Notes: generated by a model from the letters alone, not told the origin. Counted from the first letter of the stretch, positions 9,753-18,163 are shown. The stretch is 64,000 nucleotides of DNA from DASPWW01 sp963756745 (GCA_963756745.1 CAVWOU010000011.1:1-64000), one strand, 5' to 3'. Translations and numbers: made by a program.

Positions 9753-11169
9753 CGGGCGATCGAGACGATCTTGTCCTGCCCCGGCTGCAGCAGGGTCAGG
9801 TACAGGCGGTCGGCGGCGAACGCGGTCGACCACAGGACCGAGTTGCGGCCCTTGCGCGAGTACGCCGAGTGCCCGTGGCCCTTGGCGCCGAGCCGCTTGA
9901 CCATCAGCCGCTGGCGCTTGCCGCTGGCCCGCACGTAGGCGAGCTTCGTCACCTTGTCCCCGCGCCGGACCGCCGGGTTGGAGAGCGCGTCGTTGCGCGA
10001 GCTGAGAAGCGTCCGGCCCTTCCGCGTATCGAGCCCGTACTTGACGATCCGGTTGACCCGCCGCTTGGCGACCGCGAACACGACCAGGTTCCCGTCGAGC
10101 CCGGGGCGGCCGAGCTGGAACGGGTCGGGGACGCTCGTGATCGCCGTCTCGGGGCCGGGACTGCGCGCGTCGGCGAGCGAGCGGTAGAACATCACGTCGC
10201 GCCCCTCACGGCGCGCCCGGTACACCAGCCAGCCCTCCGACACGCCGATCGCGTCGACGCCGGGCGCCTCGATCCGGGAGATGGTTATGAGCGACTCGCG
10301 GTCGAGCAGCGTGATCCCGTCGTCGGCGATCACCGCGGCGTACTGGTCGCCGACGGCCGGATCGTTCCCGGGAAGCGAGATTGGCTGCCCGGCGCGGCGC
10401 AGGATCCCGGCCCGGTCCGAGAGCTGCCACGCGAGGTCGACGCCCTCGGCGGACGGGTCGGCGCCGTCCTCGCGCCTCGGTGCGCGCCGCCGTCGCCGTG
10501 CCGGTGGTGGTGAGCACCGTCGCCGCGACGAGCAGCGCCAGCGCGTCGCCGGCCCGGATGCCGCGGTAGATCCCCGGGCCGCTCGGCCATCATCTCGGTC
10601 GCGCGGATCCCCGCCGGCCTGTCGGACATCGGGGCCAGCACGGCGATCGGGATCGCCCGCCCGATCCCGAACGCGGCGCCGATCGCGAGCCCTGCGTCGA
10701 GGTCGCCGACGGCGAAGCTGATCCCGGCGAGCGCCCAGACGCCGAAGCTGAGCACGAAGGTGGTGAATCCGAGGCCGAGCAGGACGCCGTACATCGCCGC
10801 CGCCACCGGCATCGGCAGCACGCGGCGCCAGTGCTCGGGGAGCTGGCGGCGGATCTGCGGCACGATCGGGGTTCCACGCGCCTCCGCGATCGCCGCCACG
10901 ACGGCGATCGCGGCGGCGAGCAGGTAGGCGACGCGGCCGGCGCCGTGGACGAGCCCGCCCAGCGCGGCGAGCGCCCCGAAGGTCACCATCCCACCCGCGA
11001 CCGCCCCGGGGAGGAACGTCGCGCTGGCGGCGATCGCGGTACGGCGCCCGCCGGTGTGTCCGGTCGGGCCGATCGTCTCGATCATCGAGAACCCACACGG
11101 CGACCACGTCCCGGTGAGCCCGATCACCAGCCCGGCCGCGGCGAGTGCGATCTCGAGCCCGCTCAACAT
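9749..11169 (-). CDS. MauF/CcdA-like membrane protein fused to a beta-propeller domain, frameshifted
   Basis: The N-terminal about 225 residues form a multi-pass membrane domain with the DsbD/CcdA-type motif TWSPCGFSMIETIGP in TM1 and several further TM helices (GMVTFGALAALGGLV, VAYLLAAAIAVVAAIA, GVLLGLGFTTFVLSFGVWAL, last TM ALALLVAATVLTTTG). The C-terminal about 270 residues are a soluble beta-propeller-like domain with repeated strands (YAAVIADDGITLLDRES, GWLVYRARREGRDVMFYRS, NLVVFAVAKRRVNRIV, LWSTAFAADRLYLTLL). Two one-base shifts, near 10575 and 10480, are needed for one chain. The ATG at 11169 overlaps the preceding light-chain stop by 7 bp. MauF is a membrane protein needed for methylamine dehydrogenase, and MauB, the heavy chain, is a propeller, so this may combine both roles. 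The comparison is by pattern, not by search; two separate genes are an alternative. Confidence 0.6.
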
Positions 11170-11807
11170 GGCACCTTCGTCTGGAAGTACATGACGCAGA
11201 ACACCTTGCGGCCGCCGAAGCAGTAGCCCTCGAGCGCCGCGTCGCCGTTGATCCGCCGATCGGAGTTCGAGCAGCAGTCGACCAGCTTTCGCACCGTCCC
11301 CCCGCAGCACCGGTACCAGCTGCCGTCGGTGCGGGTGGCGAACCCGAACCGGCGGGCCACCCGATCGCACACCTTGCTCCGCTTGCCGAGCTTCGTGCGC
11401 GGGGCCGGGGGCAGCGGCCGTCCGTCGGGATCGCGCAGGAGCCTGCCGTGACCGTCCACCGGCTCGCCCTTCGAGTTGATGTGACGGCCAATGTTGTCCA
11501 GCGGCCTGCCGTGCGAATCGACGGGCTTGCCGTGGCCGTCCACGAGCCGGCCGTGGTCGTTGACCGGCTTGCCGTCCTTGGGGCGAATCGGGTAGCCGCG
11601 GGCGTCGATCCTCGGCAGCCCGTTCGGGTGTGGGCACGACCCGGTGGTGAACGTGTGGCCGCAGAAGTGGAACGCGTCCGCCTCGCCGGGCTTGATCAGC
11701 TTGCCCACAGTGCCTCCCGCCGTCGCCGCCACCATCGCCGCGCCCATCTTCGACAGGAACCCCCGCCGCGAGGTGTTGACCGCGAGCGTCTCGAACGGGT
11801 CCGCCAT
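11163..11807 (-). CDS. MauA-like (methylamine dehydrogenase light chain-like) Tat-exported protein, copy 2
   Basis: 214 residues. The N-terminus carries a twin-arginine signal (TSRRGFLSKMGAAMVAATAG, residues 12-31). Ten cysteines (C49, 58, 147, 167, 168, 178, 179, 196, 204, 214) match those of copy 1. The C-terminal pattern SWYRCCGG...LVDCC...EGYCFGG resembles the tryptophan tryptophylquinone region of methylamine dehydrogenase light chain. W164 sits where the first cofactor Trp is expected and D177 where the essential Asp is expected, but Y195 sits where the second Trp should be. Residues 66-130 hold about six degenerate 10-residue repeats of the type GHGKPVDSHGRPLD. The start at 11807 overlaps the copy 1 stop by one base (TGATG). 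Confidence 0.75.
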   Translation of the reverse strand: MADPFETLAVNTSRRGFLSKMGAAMVAATAGGTVGKLIKPGEADAFHFCGHTFTTGSCPHPNGLPRIDARGYPIRPKDGKPVNDHGRLVDGHGKPVDSHGRPLDNIGRHINSKGEPVDGHGRLLRDPDGRPLPPAPRTKLGKRSKVCDRVARRFGFATRTDGSWYRCCGGTVRKLVDCCSNSDRRINGDAALEGYCFGGRKVFCVMYFQTKVPC

Positions 11808-12376
11808 CAGCACGGCACCTTGGTCTGGAAGAACATGACGCAGAACACGCGGCGGCCGCGGAAGCAGTAGCCCTCGAGCGAGGCGTCGCCGTTGATCCGC
11901 CGCCGCGAGTGCGAGCAGCAGTCGACCAGCTTGCGCACCGTGCCGCCGCAGCACCGGTACCAGCTGCCGTCGACGTGGGTGGGGAACCCGAACCGTCTCG
12001 ACACCTCGTCGCAGACCTTCGTCCGCGGCGCCGGCGGCAGTGGGCGCTCGTCCGGATCGAGCTTCGGCAGCCCCTGCTCGTCGATCGGCTCACCGCGGTC
12101 GTTGATCCGCCGCCCGAGGTTGTCGACGGGATAGCCCTTCTTGCCGTGGAGCGGATAGCCGTGGCCGTCGATCCTCGGCAGCGCCTTCCCGGTGGGATGC
12201 GGACACGACCCGGTGGTGAACGTGTGGCCGCAGAAGTGGAACGCGTCCGCCTCGCCGGGCTTGATCAGCTTGCCCACCGTCCCACCCGCGGTCGCCGCCA
12301 TCATCGCTCCACCGACCCGCGCCAGGAACCCGCGCCGCGAGGTGTTCGCGACCAGCGACTCGAGCGGCTCAGACAC
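11807..12376 (-). CDS. MauA-like (methylamine dehydrogenase light chain-like) Tat-exported protein, copy 1
   Basis: 189 residues. A twin-arginine signal (TSRRGFLARVGGAMMAATAG) is followed by a mature part with ten cysteines (C49, 58, 122, 142, 143, 153, 154, 171, 179, 189), enough for five disulfides; the known light chain has twelve. The only mature tryptophan is W139 in SWYRCCGG; D152 (LVDCC) and Y170 (EGYCFRG) line up with the essential Asp and the second cofactor Trp of MauA. The GTG start at 12376 is chosen because GGAGGGG lies 6 bases upstream; it overlaps the upstream stop by 8 bp. Copies 1 and 2 are nearly identical in the signal and the last 60 residues and differ in the repeat-rich middle. 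The alignment to MauA is by eye and tentative. Confidence 0.75.
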   Translation of the reverse strand: MSEPLESLVANTSRRGFLARVGGAMMAATAGGTVGKLIKPGEADAFHFCGHTFTTGSCPHPTGKALPRIDGHGYPLHGKKGYPVDNLGRRINDRGEPIDEQGLPKLDPDERPLPPAPRTKVCDEVSRRFGFPTHVDGSWYRCCGGTVRKLVDCCSHSRRRINGDASLEGYCFRGRRVFCVMFFQTKVPC

Positions 12377-13268
12377 CCATCCCCTCCACCGCGGCACGCT
12401 CGGCGCCGCGCCGCTGGGCGGTGGCGAGCACGCTCTCGAGCTGCGCGAGGTTGTTGAACGTTCCCTTGGCCAGCACGACGCCCGCGCGGTCGAGCGCTAC
12501 CGCGTACGGGCTACCCGGCGCGTCGACCGCCCTCCACGCCTCGGCGTCGGCGCCCTCCTCGAACACTTCGACGGCAAGCGTCGGATCACGGCCGAGCGAC
12601 GCGATCGCCGGCTCGAGCCCGCGGCACACGTGGCAGCCGTCGGAGACGAACACCGCGAGCGCCAGCTCGGACGTGGGCGCACGCGCGAAGCTGTCGATCA
12701 GATCGGTGCGCGAGCCGACCGGCGGCCCCTCCTCGGGGATCTCGAGCGCCGCGGCGGGGCCGAGCCGCAGCCGCAGCATCCCCACCTCGCGCGCGAGCGC
12801 GAGCACCGCGATCGCCAGCCCGGCGCAGGCGAGCAGCGCGACCCCGAGCCCGAGCGCGAGCCACTCGTCGGTCGTCACATCGCCCTCGGGGAGCAGCGGC
12901 AGCGCGAGGAACGCAAACGAGAGCACGAGGTTGCGACCCACGGCCGGCCAGCCGACCGTCGAGCGGGCGCCGAAACATGCGCACGGCGCGCCCGAACGAC
13001 CGCGCTGCATCGCGGCGAGCATCGCCGCACCGAAAGCGGCCATCAGCGCCGCCGCGAGGTACGCGGCGAGGTCGATCCCGGCCGCCACCCCCGCCGCGAG
13101 CAGCAGCTCGGTCGCGATCAGCGCCGCCCACGCCGCCCACCGCCCGCCGGGGCTGCGGATCCCGAAGGTGCCGAGCGCGGCGCTCGAGGATCGCGGACTA
13201 GCCAGCTTCGCGACGCTCGCCGCGACAAGCACCGCGGCGAGGACGATTCGGCCCCCTACCTCCACCAT
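12369..13268 (-). CDS. MauE-like membrane domain fused to MauD-like thioredoxin domain
   Basis: 299 residues. The first about 160 form the MauE/DoxX-type four-helix membrane domain (IVLAAVLVAASVAKL, AALIATELLLAAGVAAG, AYLAAALMAAFGAAML, NLVLSFAFLALPLLP), with the diagnostic CACFG motif at C96 and C98. After a further membrane helix (residues 137-160) the C-terminal half is thioredoxin-like with a CHVC active site (C212, C215) in LAVFVSDGCHVCRGLEPA. In methylotrophs MauE and MauD are separate and together form the disulfides of the light chain; here they are one chain, heading a coupled operon with two Cys-rich light-chain-like substrates. The ATG at 13268 is the first gene after a 118-bp divergent gap shared with the adenylate cyclase gene. 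Confidence 0.8.
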   Translation of the reverse strand: MVEVGGRIVLAAVLVAASVAKLASPRSSSAALGTFGIRSPGGRWAAWAALIATELLLAAGVAAGIDLAAYLAAALMAAFGAAMLAAMQRGRSGAPCACFGARSTVGWPAVGRNLVLSFAFLALPLLPEGDVTTDEWLALGLGVALLACAGLAIAVLALAREVGMLRLRLGPAAALEIPEEGPPVGSRTDLIDSFARAPTSELALAVFVSDGCHVCRGLEPAIASLGRDPTLAVEVFEEGADAEAWRAVDAPGSPYAVALDRAGVVLAKGTFNNLAQLESVLATAQRRGAERAAVEGMGV

Positions 13269-13386
13269 TGCCGCAACCTAGCACCGGCGGATGTGAGAAC
13301 GAGGGATCCTCGACCGCGCGCCCGGGCTGAAGCTCGACCGGCTGGGCCTCGTGGCGAATCGCGCTTCATGATGCGAGAGTGATCGC

Positions 13387-15156
13387 ATGAGCACGAGCGC
13401 GGGCAGACGGGCGACTGTAACAGCGCTGCTTGTGGCGGGCGCAATCGGGGTCGCGATCGGGCTCGTGACCTACGCGACCGACGCATTCGATCGGTTGGAG
13501 CTCGACAGCGTCGACACGCGGTTCGCGGTCAGGGGGGTCGAGAGCGCCCCGGCGGACATCGTGGTCGTCGAGATCGACGACGTCACCTTCAGCCAGCTAG
13601 ACAAGCGCTGGCCCTTCCCCCGCTCCCTCCACGGGCGGCTGATCGACCGCCTGCGGGCCGCGGGCGCGGGCACGATCGCGTACGACGTGCAGTTCACCGA
13701 GCCGACGAGTCCGCGAGAGGACAACGCCCTGATCCAGGCCGTGGCGCGGGCCGGCGACGTCGTCCTGTCGACGACGGAGGTCAACGCGCGCGGCGAGAGC
13801 AACGTCTTCGGGGGCGAGGAGGTGCTGAGAAGCATCGGTGCGCGGGCCGGGAACACGCAGTTCGAACCCGACCCGGGAGGCGTCGTGAGGCGAACCCCGT
13901 ACGAGATCGGCGGGCTCGAGAGCTTCGCGGTCGCGGCGGTCGAGACGCGGACCGGGCGCCAGGTCGATCCGGACAGCTTCGCCGATGACGGTGCGTGGAT
14001 CGACTACCGCGGGCCGCCGGAGACGTTTCGCACCGTCTCGTTCTCGCGCGTGCTGCGTGGCAAGGTTCCGCGGAGCACGTTTCGCGACGCCACGGTCGTG
14101 ATCGGCGCATCGGCGCCCACGCTCCAGGACGTCCACCCGACGCCGATGGACGAGCACAAGCTGATGTCGGGAGCGGAGATACAGGCGAACGCCATCTCGA
14201 CGGTGGACCGAGGCCTGCCGCTGGAGTCGGCTCCGTGGCCGCTCGACGCCGGCCTGATCGTCGTGCTCGGGCTGGTCGCGCCGGCGGCGGCGATCCGGCT
14301 CCGGCCCCCGTTCGCCTTCGGCCTGGCGCTAGCCGCGGCTGGCGCCTACCTCGTGGCGGCGCAGCTCGCGTTCGACGGCGGCACCGTGCTCGCGGTCGTG
14401 TACCCGCTCGTCGCCCTCGGGGTGGCGACGGTGGGGAGCCTCGGCGTCTACTACGTTCTTGCCGCGCTGGGGAGGCGCCAGGCACGCGACATGTTCGCCC
14501 GCTTCGTGCCCGAGCAGGTCGTCGACGAGGTGCTCGCTCGCTCGGGTGAGGACCTCCGCCTCGGTGGTGTTCGCCGCGAGTCCACCGTCCTGTTCAGCGA
14601 TCTGCGCGGCTTCACCACCTTCTGTGAGGACCGCACGCCCGATCAGGTAATCGATGTCCTCAACCGCTACCTGAGCGAGATGAGCGACGCGATCATGGAC
14701 CACGGGGGGACGCTCGTCGCCTACATGGGGGACGGGATCATGGCCGTGTTCGGCGCCCCGCTGGAGCAGCCGGATCACGCGGACCGCGCGGTGGCGGCAG
14801 CCAGGGAGATGCTCGGGCCGAAGCTGGAGCGGTTCAACGACTGGCTGCGCAAGCAGGGCCTGGGCAGCGGGTTCAGGATGGGCGTGGGGTTGAACACGGG
14901 GTCGGTGATGTCGGGCCAGGTGGGATCCACGCGGCGGGTCGAGTACACCACGATCGGGGACGTCACCAACACCGCTGCCCGACTGGAGGGGATGACCAAG
15001 GGGACCCCGTTCCAACTCTTCCTCAGCGAGTCCACGCGTGCGGAGCTCACCGCCCAGGGCGACGGGCTCGTCTTCGCGGGGGAGTTCGAGGTTCGCGGTC
15101 GCGAGGAGAAGCTGCGGGTGTGGGGGCTCGAGGAGCCGAGCGGTGAAGAGGGCTGA
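13387..15156 (+). CDS. CHASE2-domain class III adenylate/guanylate cyclase
   Basis: 589 residues. TM1 (about 11-30) leads into an extracellular CHASE2 sensor (about 35-280; DTRFAVRGVESAPADIVVVE, RWPFPRSLHGRLIDRL, TIAYDVQFTEP). Three TM helices follow (about 285-360), then the cyclase catalytic domain (about 395-575). Metal-binding Asp residues are D405 (LFSDLRGFT) and D449 (AYMGDGIMAVFG); the transition-state Asn-Arg pair lies in TNTAARLEGMTK. The domain order CHASE2-TM3-CYCc is standard, so it should make a cyclic nucleotide in response to an external signal. A cNMP-binding domain is encoded 5 kb downstream in the MFS fusion. The short palindrome TGCGAGAGTGATCGCA lies just before the ATG. 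Confidence 0.92.
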   Translation: MSTSAGRRATVTALLVAGAIGVAIGLVTYATDAFDRLELDSVDTRFAVRGVESAPADIVVVEIDDVTFSQLDKRWPFPRSLHGRLIDRLRAAGAGTIAYDVQFTEPTSPREDNALIQAVARAGDVVLSTTEVNARGESNVFGGEEVLRSIGARAGNTQFEPDPGGVVRRTPYEIGGLESFAVAAVETRTGRQVDPDSFADDGAWIDYRGPPETFRTVSFSRVLRGKVPRSTFRDATVVIGASAPTLQDVHPTPMDEHKLMSGAEIQANAISTVDRGLPLESAPWPLDAGLIVVLGLVAPAAAIRLRPPFAFGLALAAAGAYLVAAQLAFDGGTVLAVVYPLVALGVATVGSLGVYYVLAALGRRQARDMFARFVPEQVVDEVLARSGEDLRLGGVRRESTVLFSDLRGFTTFCEDRTPDQVIDVLNRYLSEMSDAIMDHGGTLVAYMGDGIMAVFGAPLEQPDHADRAVAAAREMLGPKLERFNDWLRKQGLGSGFRMGVGLNTGSVMSGQVGSTRRVEYTTIGDVTNTAARLEGMTKGTPFQLFLSESTRAELTAQGDGLVFAGEFEVRGREEKLRVWGLEEPSGEEG

Positions 15157-15712
15157 GGCGGCGATGGTGCCGTCACCCAGGCCAACGGGCGTCGGTGCGC
15201 TGGGAGGCCCGCTCGCCGCGCGGGTGATCGCAGAGGCCGCGACGCTGCTCGAGGTCGCGGCGCAGGCCTCCCGGGATGCCTGGGACGAGGCCGGCGGCGC
15301 CGCGGCGCAGGCCGCAAGCCTGCGACGCCGGGCGGACGAGCTGAGCGCGGTCGACGTCGAGGCGCACGCGGCCGCGGTCGAGCTGCTGCGCCGGCGAGCG
15401 GAGCTCGATCCGCGGCGCCGTGACGCTGAGATCGCCCGGGCGCTCGCCGAGGCGGCCGCGCCGCCGCTCGCGCTCGCCCAGCTCGCCGGGGACGTGGGAC
15501 TGCTCGCGGGCGAGGTCGCGCAGAGATGCGATCCGGACCTGCGCGCCGACGTGGTCGCGGCGTGCCTGCTCGCCGGCGCGTGCGCGCGCGCCGCCACGCA
15601 TCTGGTCGAGGTCAACCTCGCCGTTACGCCCGACGACGAGCTGCTCGCGGAGGCCCGCGCCAGCGTGGGCGCGACCCGCGCGGCGGCCGAGCGCGCGCTC
15701 GGCGGGAGCTGA
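15143..15712 (+). CDS. Cyclodeaminase/cyclohydrolase (FTCD C-terminal) family protein
   Basis: About 189 residues, all alpha-helical, matching the formiminotransferase-cyclodeaminase C-terminal family that includes serine-cycle FchA. Segments typical of the family are EVAAQASRDAWDEAGGAAAQ, RRADELSAVDVEAHAAAVEL, AEAAAPPLALAQLAGDVGLL and the C-terminal ARAATHLVEVNL. The usual N-terminal PaPGGGS loop is degenerate here (RPTGVGALGGPLAARVIAEA), so catalytic activity on tetrahydrofolate is uncertain. The GTG at 15143 has GAGGAG 7 bases upstream and overlaps the cyclase by 14 bp; the ATG at 15164 is an alternative. It lies between the cyclase and an ECF sigma gene. Confidence 0.7.
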   Translation: MKRAEAAMVPSPRPTGVGALGGPLAARVIAEAATLLEVAAQASRDAWDEAGGAAAQAASLRRRADELSAVDVEAHAAAVELLRRRAELDPRRRDAEIARALAEAAAPPLALAQLAGDVGLLAGEVAQRCDPDLRADVVAACLLAGACARAATHLVEVNLAVTPDDELLAEARASVGATRAAAERALGGS

Positions 15713-15715
15713 GAC

Positions 15716-16255
15716 TTGGACGAAGCGCGCCTCGTCGCCCGATGCCTGGACGGCAATGCGGATGCCTGGGGCGAGCTGGTGGAGCATTACTCGCGCTACG
15801 TGTACGCGATCGCCACGCGCGGCTACGGCCTGCGGGACCACGACGCAGAGGACGTGTTCCAGGAGGTGTTCGCGCGCACGTATGAGCATCTCTCCTCGCT
15901 GCGTGACACCGGCGCCCTGGGGCCATGGATCGGGCAACTCGCGAGGCGGACTTCGATCGACAGGATCCGGGCCTCGAGCCGCGAGCAGGTGAGCGCCGAG
16001 CCGCCGGAGCCCGTTCCGGACGAGGATCCGCTCGAACGGATCGACGCGGCGGTCGTCGTGCGCGAGGCTCTACGGATGCTCCCGGATCACTGCCGGGAGA
16101 TCCTCGACCGATTCTTCGCCCGCGACGAGAGCTACCGCACGATCAGCTCCGCGCTCGACGTTCCCCAGGGCACGATCGCGAGCCGGATCTCGCGCTGTCT
16201 GGTCAAGCTGCGCGCCGAGCTCGAGGGAAGAAACCGGTCCGCGCGCGCGTCCTGA
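15716..16255 (+). CDS. ECF-type RNA polymerase sigma factor
   Basis: 179 residues. Region 2 (about residues 5-75) contains DHDAEDVFQEVFARTYEHL, the core-binding and -10 recognition helices. Region 4 (about 115-170) contains LRMLPDHCREILDRFFARDE and the helix-turn-helix SYRTISSALDVPQGTIASRI. The start is a TTG at 15716, three bases after the upstream stop. No classical anti-sigma protein is recognisable, but a 95-residue acidic-helical protein follows directly and a subtilase after it, so regulated proteolysis of an inhibitor is possible. Target promoters cannot be told from the sequence. Confidence 0.88.
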   Translation: MDEARLVARCLDGNADAWGELVEHYSRYVYAIATRGYGLRDHDAEDVFQEVFARTYEHLSSLRDTGALGPWIGQLARRTSIDRIRASSREQVSAEPPEPVPDEDPLERIDAAVVVREALRMLPDHCREILDRFFARDESYRTISSALDVPQGTIASRISRCLVKLRAELEGRNRSARAS

Positions 16256-16261
16256 TTGCGG

Positions 16262-16549
16262 ATGGATGCCGACCGGGAAGAGCCCGTGTGGACCGAAGCG
16301 AGAGTCGCGGAGCTGATCGCCGAGCTTCCGCCGCCGCCCGAGGGCTGGGTGCAGGCGGCGCGCGAGCTCCCGGAGGCGAGGCGCTCCCTCGACGAGCTCG
16401 TCGCGCGAGCCGAGGCCGACGCCAGCCTCCGTGCGGAGGTTCTCGCCGGGCTCGAGCTGGCCCTGGAGCGGGCCGGGCACGACCCCGATCCCCGCCTGCG
16501 CGCAATCCTCCGCGCCCGCCTCCAGGCGGGCGCGGAGGAGGGTGACTAG
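16262..16549 (+). CDS. Small helical protein of unknown function, linked to ECF sigma gene
   Basis: 95 residues (MDADREEPVWTEARV...), predicted all-helical, with no membrane segment and no cysteines. It contains VAELIAELPPPPEGWVQAAR and two later helices (RRSLDELVARAEADASL, RAEVLAGLELALERAGH). The sigma gene ends 6 bp upstream, so it is almost certainly co-transcribed. Its place is where an anti-sigma factor is often found, but it lacks a ZAS zinc motif. A TTG six bases upstream is an alternative start. I do not recognise the family. Confidence 0.6.
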   Translation: MDADREEPVWTEARVAELIAELPPPPEGWVQAARELPEARRSLDELVARAEADASLRAEVLAGLELALERAGHDPDPRLRAILRARLQAGAEEGD

Positions 16550-16601
16550 GAGGCTGTCTGACGGCCCCTGCACCGCCCGCAAGCGCGAGTACGATCGTGG
16601 C

Positions 16602-17429
16602 GTGGCCAGCGGGGTCAAGGCTCCGTCGTTCAGCCTGCGCGCCGACCGGGTGGGGGAGATCGCGCTGCCAGCGAGCTGGCCCTTCGCTCTCACCCGGGAG
16701 TGGGCGTGGGGCGGGTCGACGGGCGAGGGTATTCGGATCTGCGTGATCGATAGCGGGGTCGAGTCGGGGCATCCCGACGTGGGCGAGATCGGCAGCTCGG
16801 TGACCGTGACCGCCGACGAGGAGGGCTACGCCACAGTCGTCGACGACACCGAGGGCGACGTGTTCGGACACGGAACCGCATGCGCCGGGATCATCCGCTC
16901 GCTGGCGCCGGGATGCGAGATCGACAGCGTGCGGGTGCTGGGGCCCGCGAACCGTGGCAGCGGCTCCTTGCTGCTCGCCGGGCTCGAGTGGGCCGTCGCT
17001 CGGGGCCATGAGGTGATCAACATGAGCCTCTCGACGACCACGCGGGAGTTGCTCGACGCGATGCGCCGGCTCACCGACGGCGCCTACTTCCGTCGCACGA
17101 CGATCGTCGCCTCGGCCCACAACCTCGCGGTCGAGAGCTACCCGTGGCGCTTCTCCTCGGTGGTCTCGGTCGGCAGCCACGAGGAAGCCGACCCGATGCG
17201 CTTCTATTACAACCCCCACCCTCCGGTCGAGTTCTATGCCCGCGGTCTCGACGTCGAGGTCGCGTGGAAGGGCGGCGGGCGGCTGCGCTCATCGGGGAAC
17301 AGCTTCGCAACCGCGCACCTCGCCGGGATCTGCGCGCTGATCCGCGCCAAGCACCCCGAGCTGGCGCCGTTCGAGCTTAAGAGCGTGCTGCGCCTCACGT
17401 CCTCGAACGCGACCATCGAGGCGGGATGA
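16602..17429 (+). CDS. Subtilisin-like serine peptidase (S8), intracellular type
   Basis: 275 residues with the complete S8 triad: Asp in ICVIDSGVESGHPDV, His in VFGHGTACAGII, and Ser in SSGNSFATAHLAGI. The oxyanion Asn is in IVASAHN. No signal peptide or pro-domain is seen before the catalytic core, so it is probably cytoplasmic or acts on a local partner. The GTG at 16602 is a tentative start. The downstream GAF gene overlaps by ATGA, tying the peptidase to a sensor protein. Proteolysis of the small upstream protein or of the DVxGH protein at 18164 is a guess from context. Confidence 0.88.
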   Translation: MASGVKAPSFSLRADRVGEIALPASWPFALTREWAWGGSTGEGIRICVIDSGVESGHPDVGEIGSSVTVTADEEGYATVVDDTEGDVFGHGTACAGIIRSLAPGCEIDSVRVLGPANRGSGSLLLAGLEWAVARGHEVINMSLSTTTRELLDAMRRLTDGAYFRRTTIVASAHNLAVESYPWRFSSVVSVGSHEEADPMRFYYNPHPPVEFYARGLDVEVAWKGGGRLRSSGNSFATAHLAGICALIRAKHPELAPFELKSVLRLTSSNATIEAG

Positions 17430-18064
17430 GCGAGGATCGGCTGCGCGCGGCGGTTGCCGCCTCAGCGCTCGCCGGGGAGGGAGCCCAGGGGGAGCTGCTG
17501 CAGTCGATCGTCGACGTAGCGCGGGCGATCTTCGACGCCAAGGCGGCTTCGATCACCCTTTATGACGAGGAGACCGACGAGCTCGTGTTCGAAGCGGCCT
17601 CGGGAGAGGGCTCCGGCTCGCTGGTCGGCAGCCGCTTCCCCTCCACCGAGGGCGTCGCCGGTTGGGTGCTGCGCTCGCGCCAGGCGCTGGTGATCGACGA
17701 GCTCGACAAGGACCCTCGCTTCGCGCGCGAGGTCGCGGAGCGCACCGGCTACATGCCCGAGGGGCTGATGGCGGCGCCGCTGCTTCGCGGCGAGCAAGGC
17801 ATCGGAGTCCTCTCCGTGCTCGACCGGCCCGCCGAGCGGTCCTTCAGCGTCGCCGAGCTCGACCTGCTGGCGCTGTTCGCGCGCCAGGCGGCGCTCGCCG
17901 TCCAGGTGGTGCAGCGCGCTCGCCGTGCGGGATCGGCACTGCAGGGCGAGGGCGACACCGCCGTCGTCGCCCGCCTGGCGCAGGCGCTTGAGCGGCTCGA
18001 GGGACCGAAGCGCGATGCCGGGATGCGGCTGCTGGGTGCGCTCGACGGAGCTGCTGGAACGTGA
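17426..18064 (+). CDS. GAF-domain protein
   Basis: 212 residues. A single GAF domain covers about residues 20-165 (LLQSIVDVARAIFDAKAASI, EGVAGWVLRSRQALVIDELD, GLMAAPLLRGEQGIGVLSVL, FSVAELDLLALFARQAALAV), followed by a short helical tail. GAF domains bind small ligands such as cyclic nucleotides; the ligand is not known here. No output domain is attached, so it probably acts through a partner, and the ATGA overlap with the subtilase gene suggests that partner. It lies in the same run of plus-strand genes as the adenylate cyclase. Confidence 0.85.
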   Translation: MSEDRLRAAVAASALAGEGAQGELLQSIVDVARAIFDAKAASITLYDEETDELVFEAASGEGSGSLVGSRFPSTEGVAGWVLRSRQALVIDELDKDPRFAREVAERTGYMPEGLMAAPLLRGEQGIGVLSVLDRPAERSFSVAELDLLALFARQAALAVQVVQRARRAGSALQGEGDTAVVARLAQALERLEGPKRDAGMRLLGALDGAAGT

Positions 18065-18163
18065 CGTCCGACACAAACCCGGAACGTGAGGGAAGATTGG
18101 AGCGAATCACCACGTCATGTGGGCGAGCCCGTGTGAGCGGGGAGCGATCAGGAGGAGGACAGG

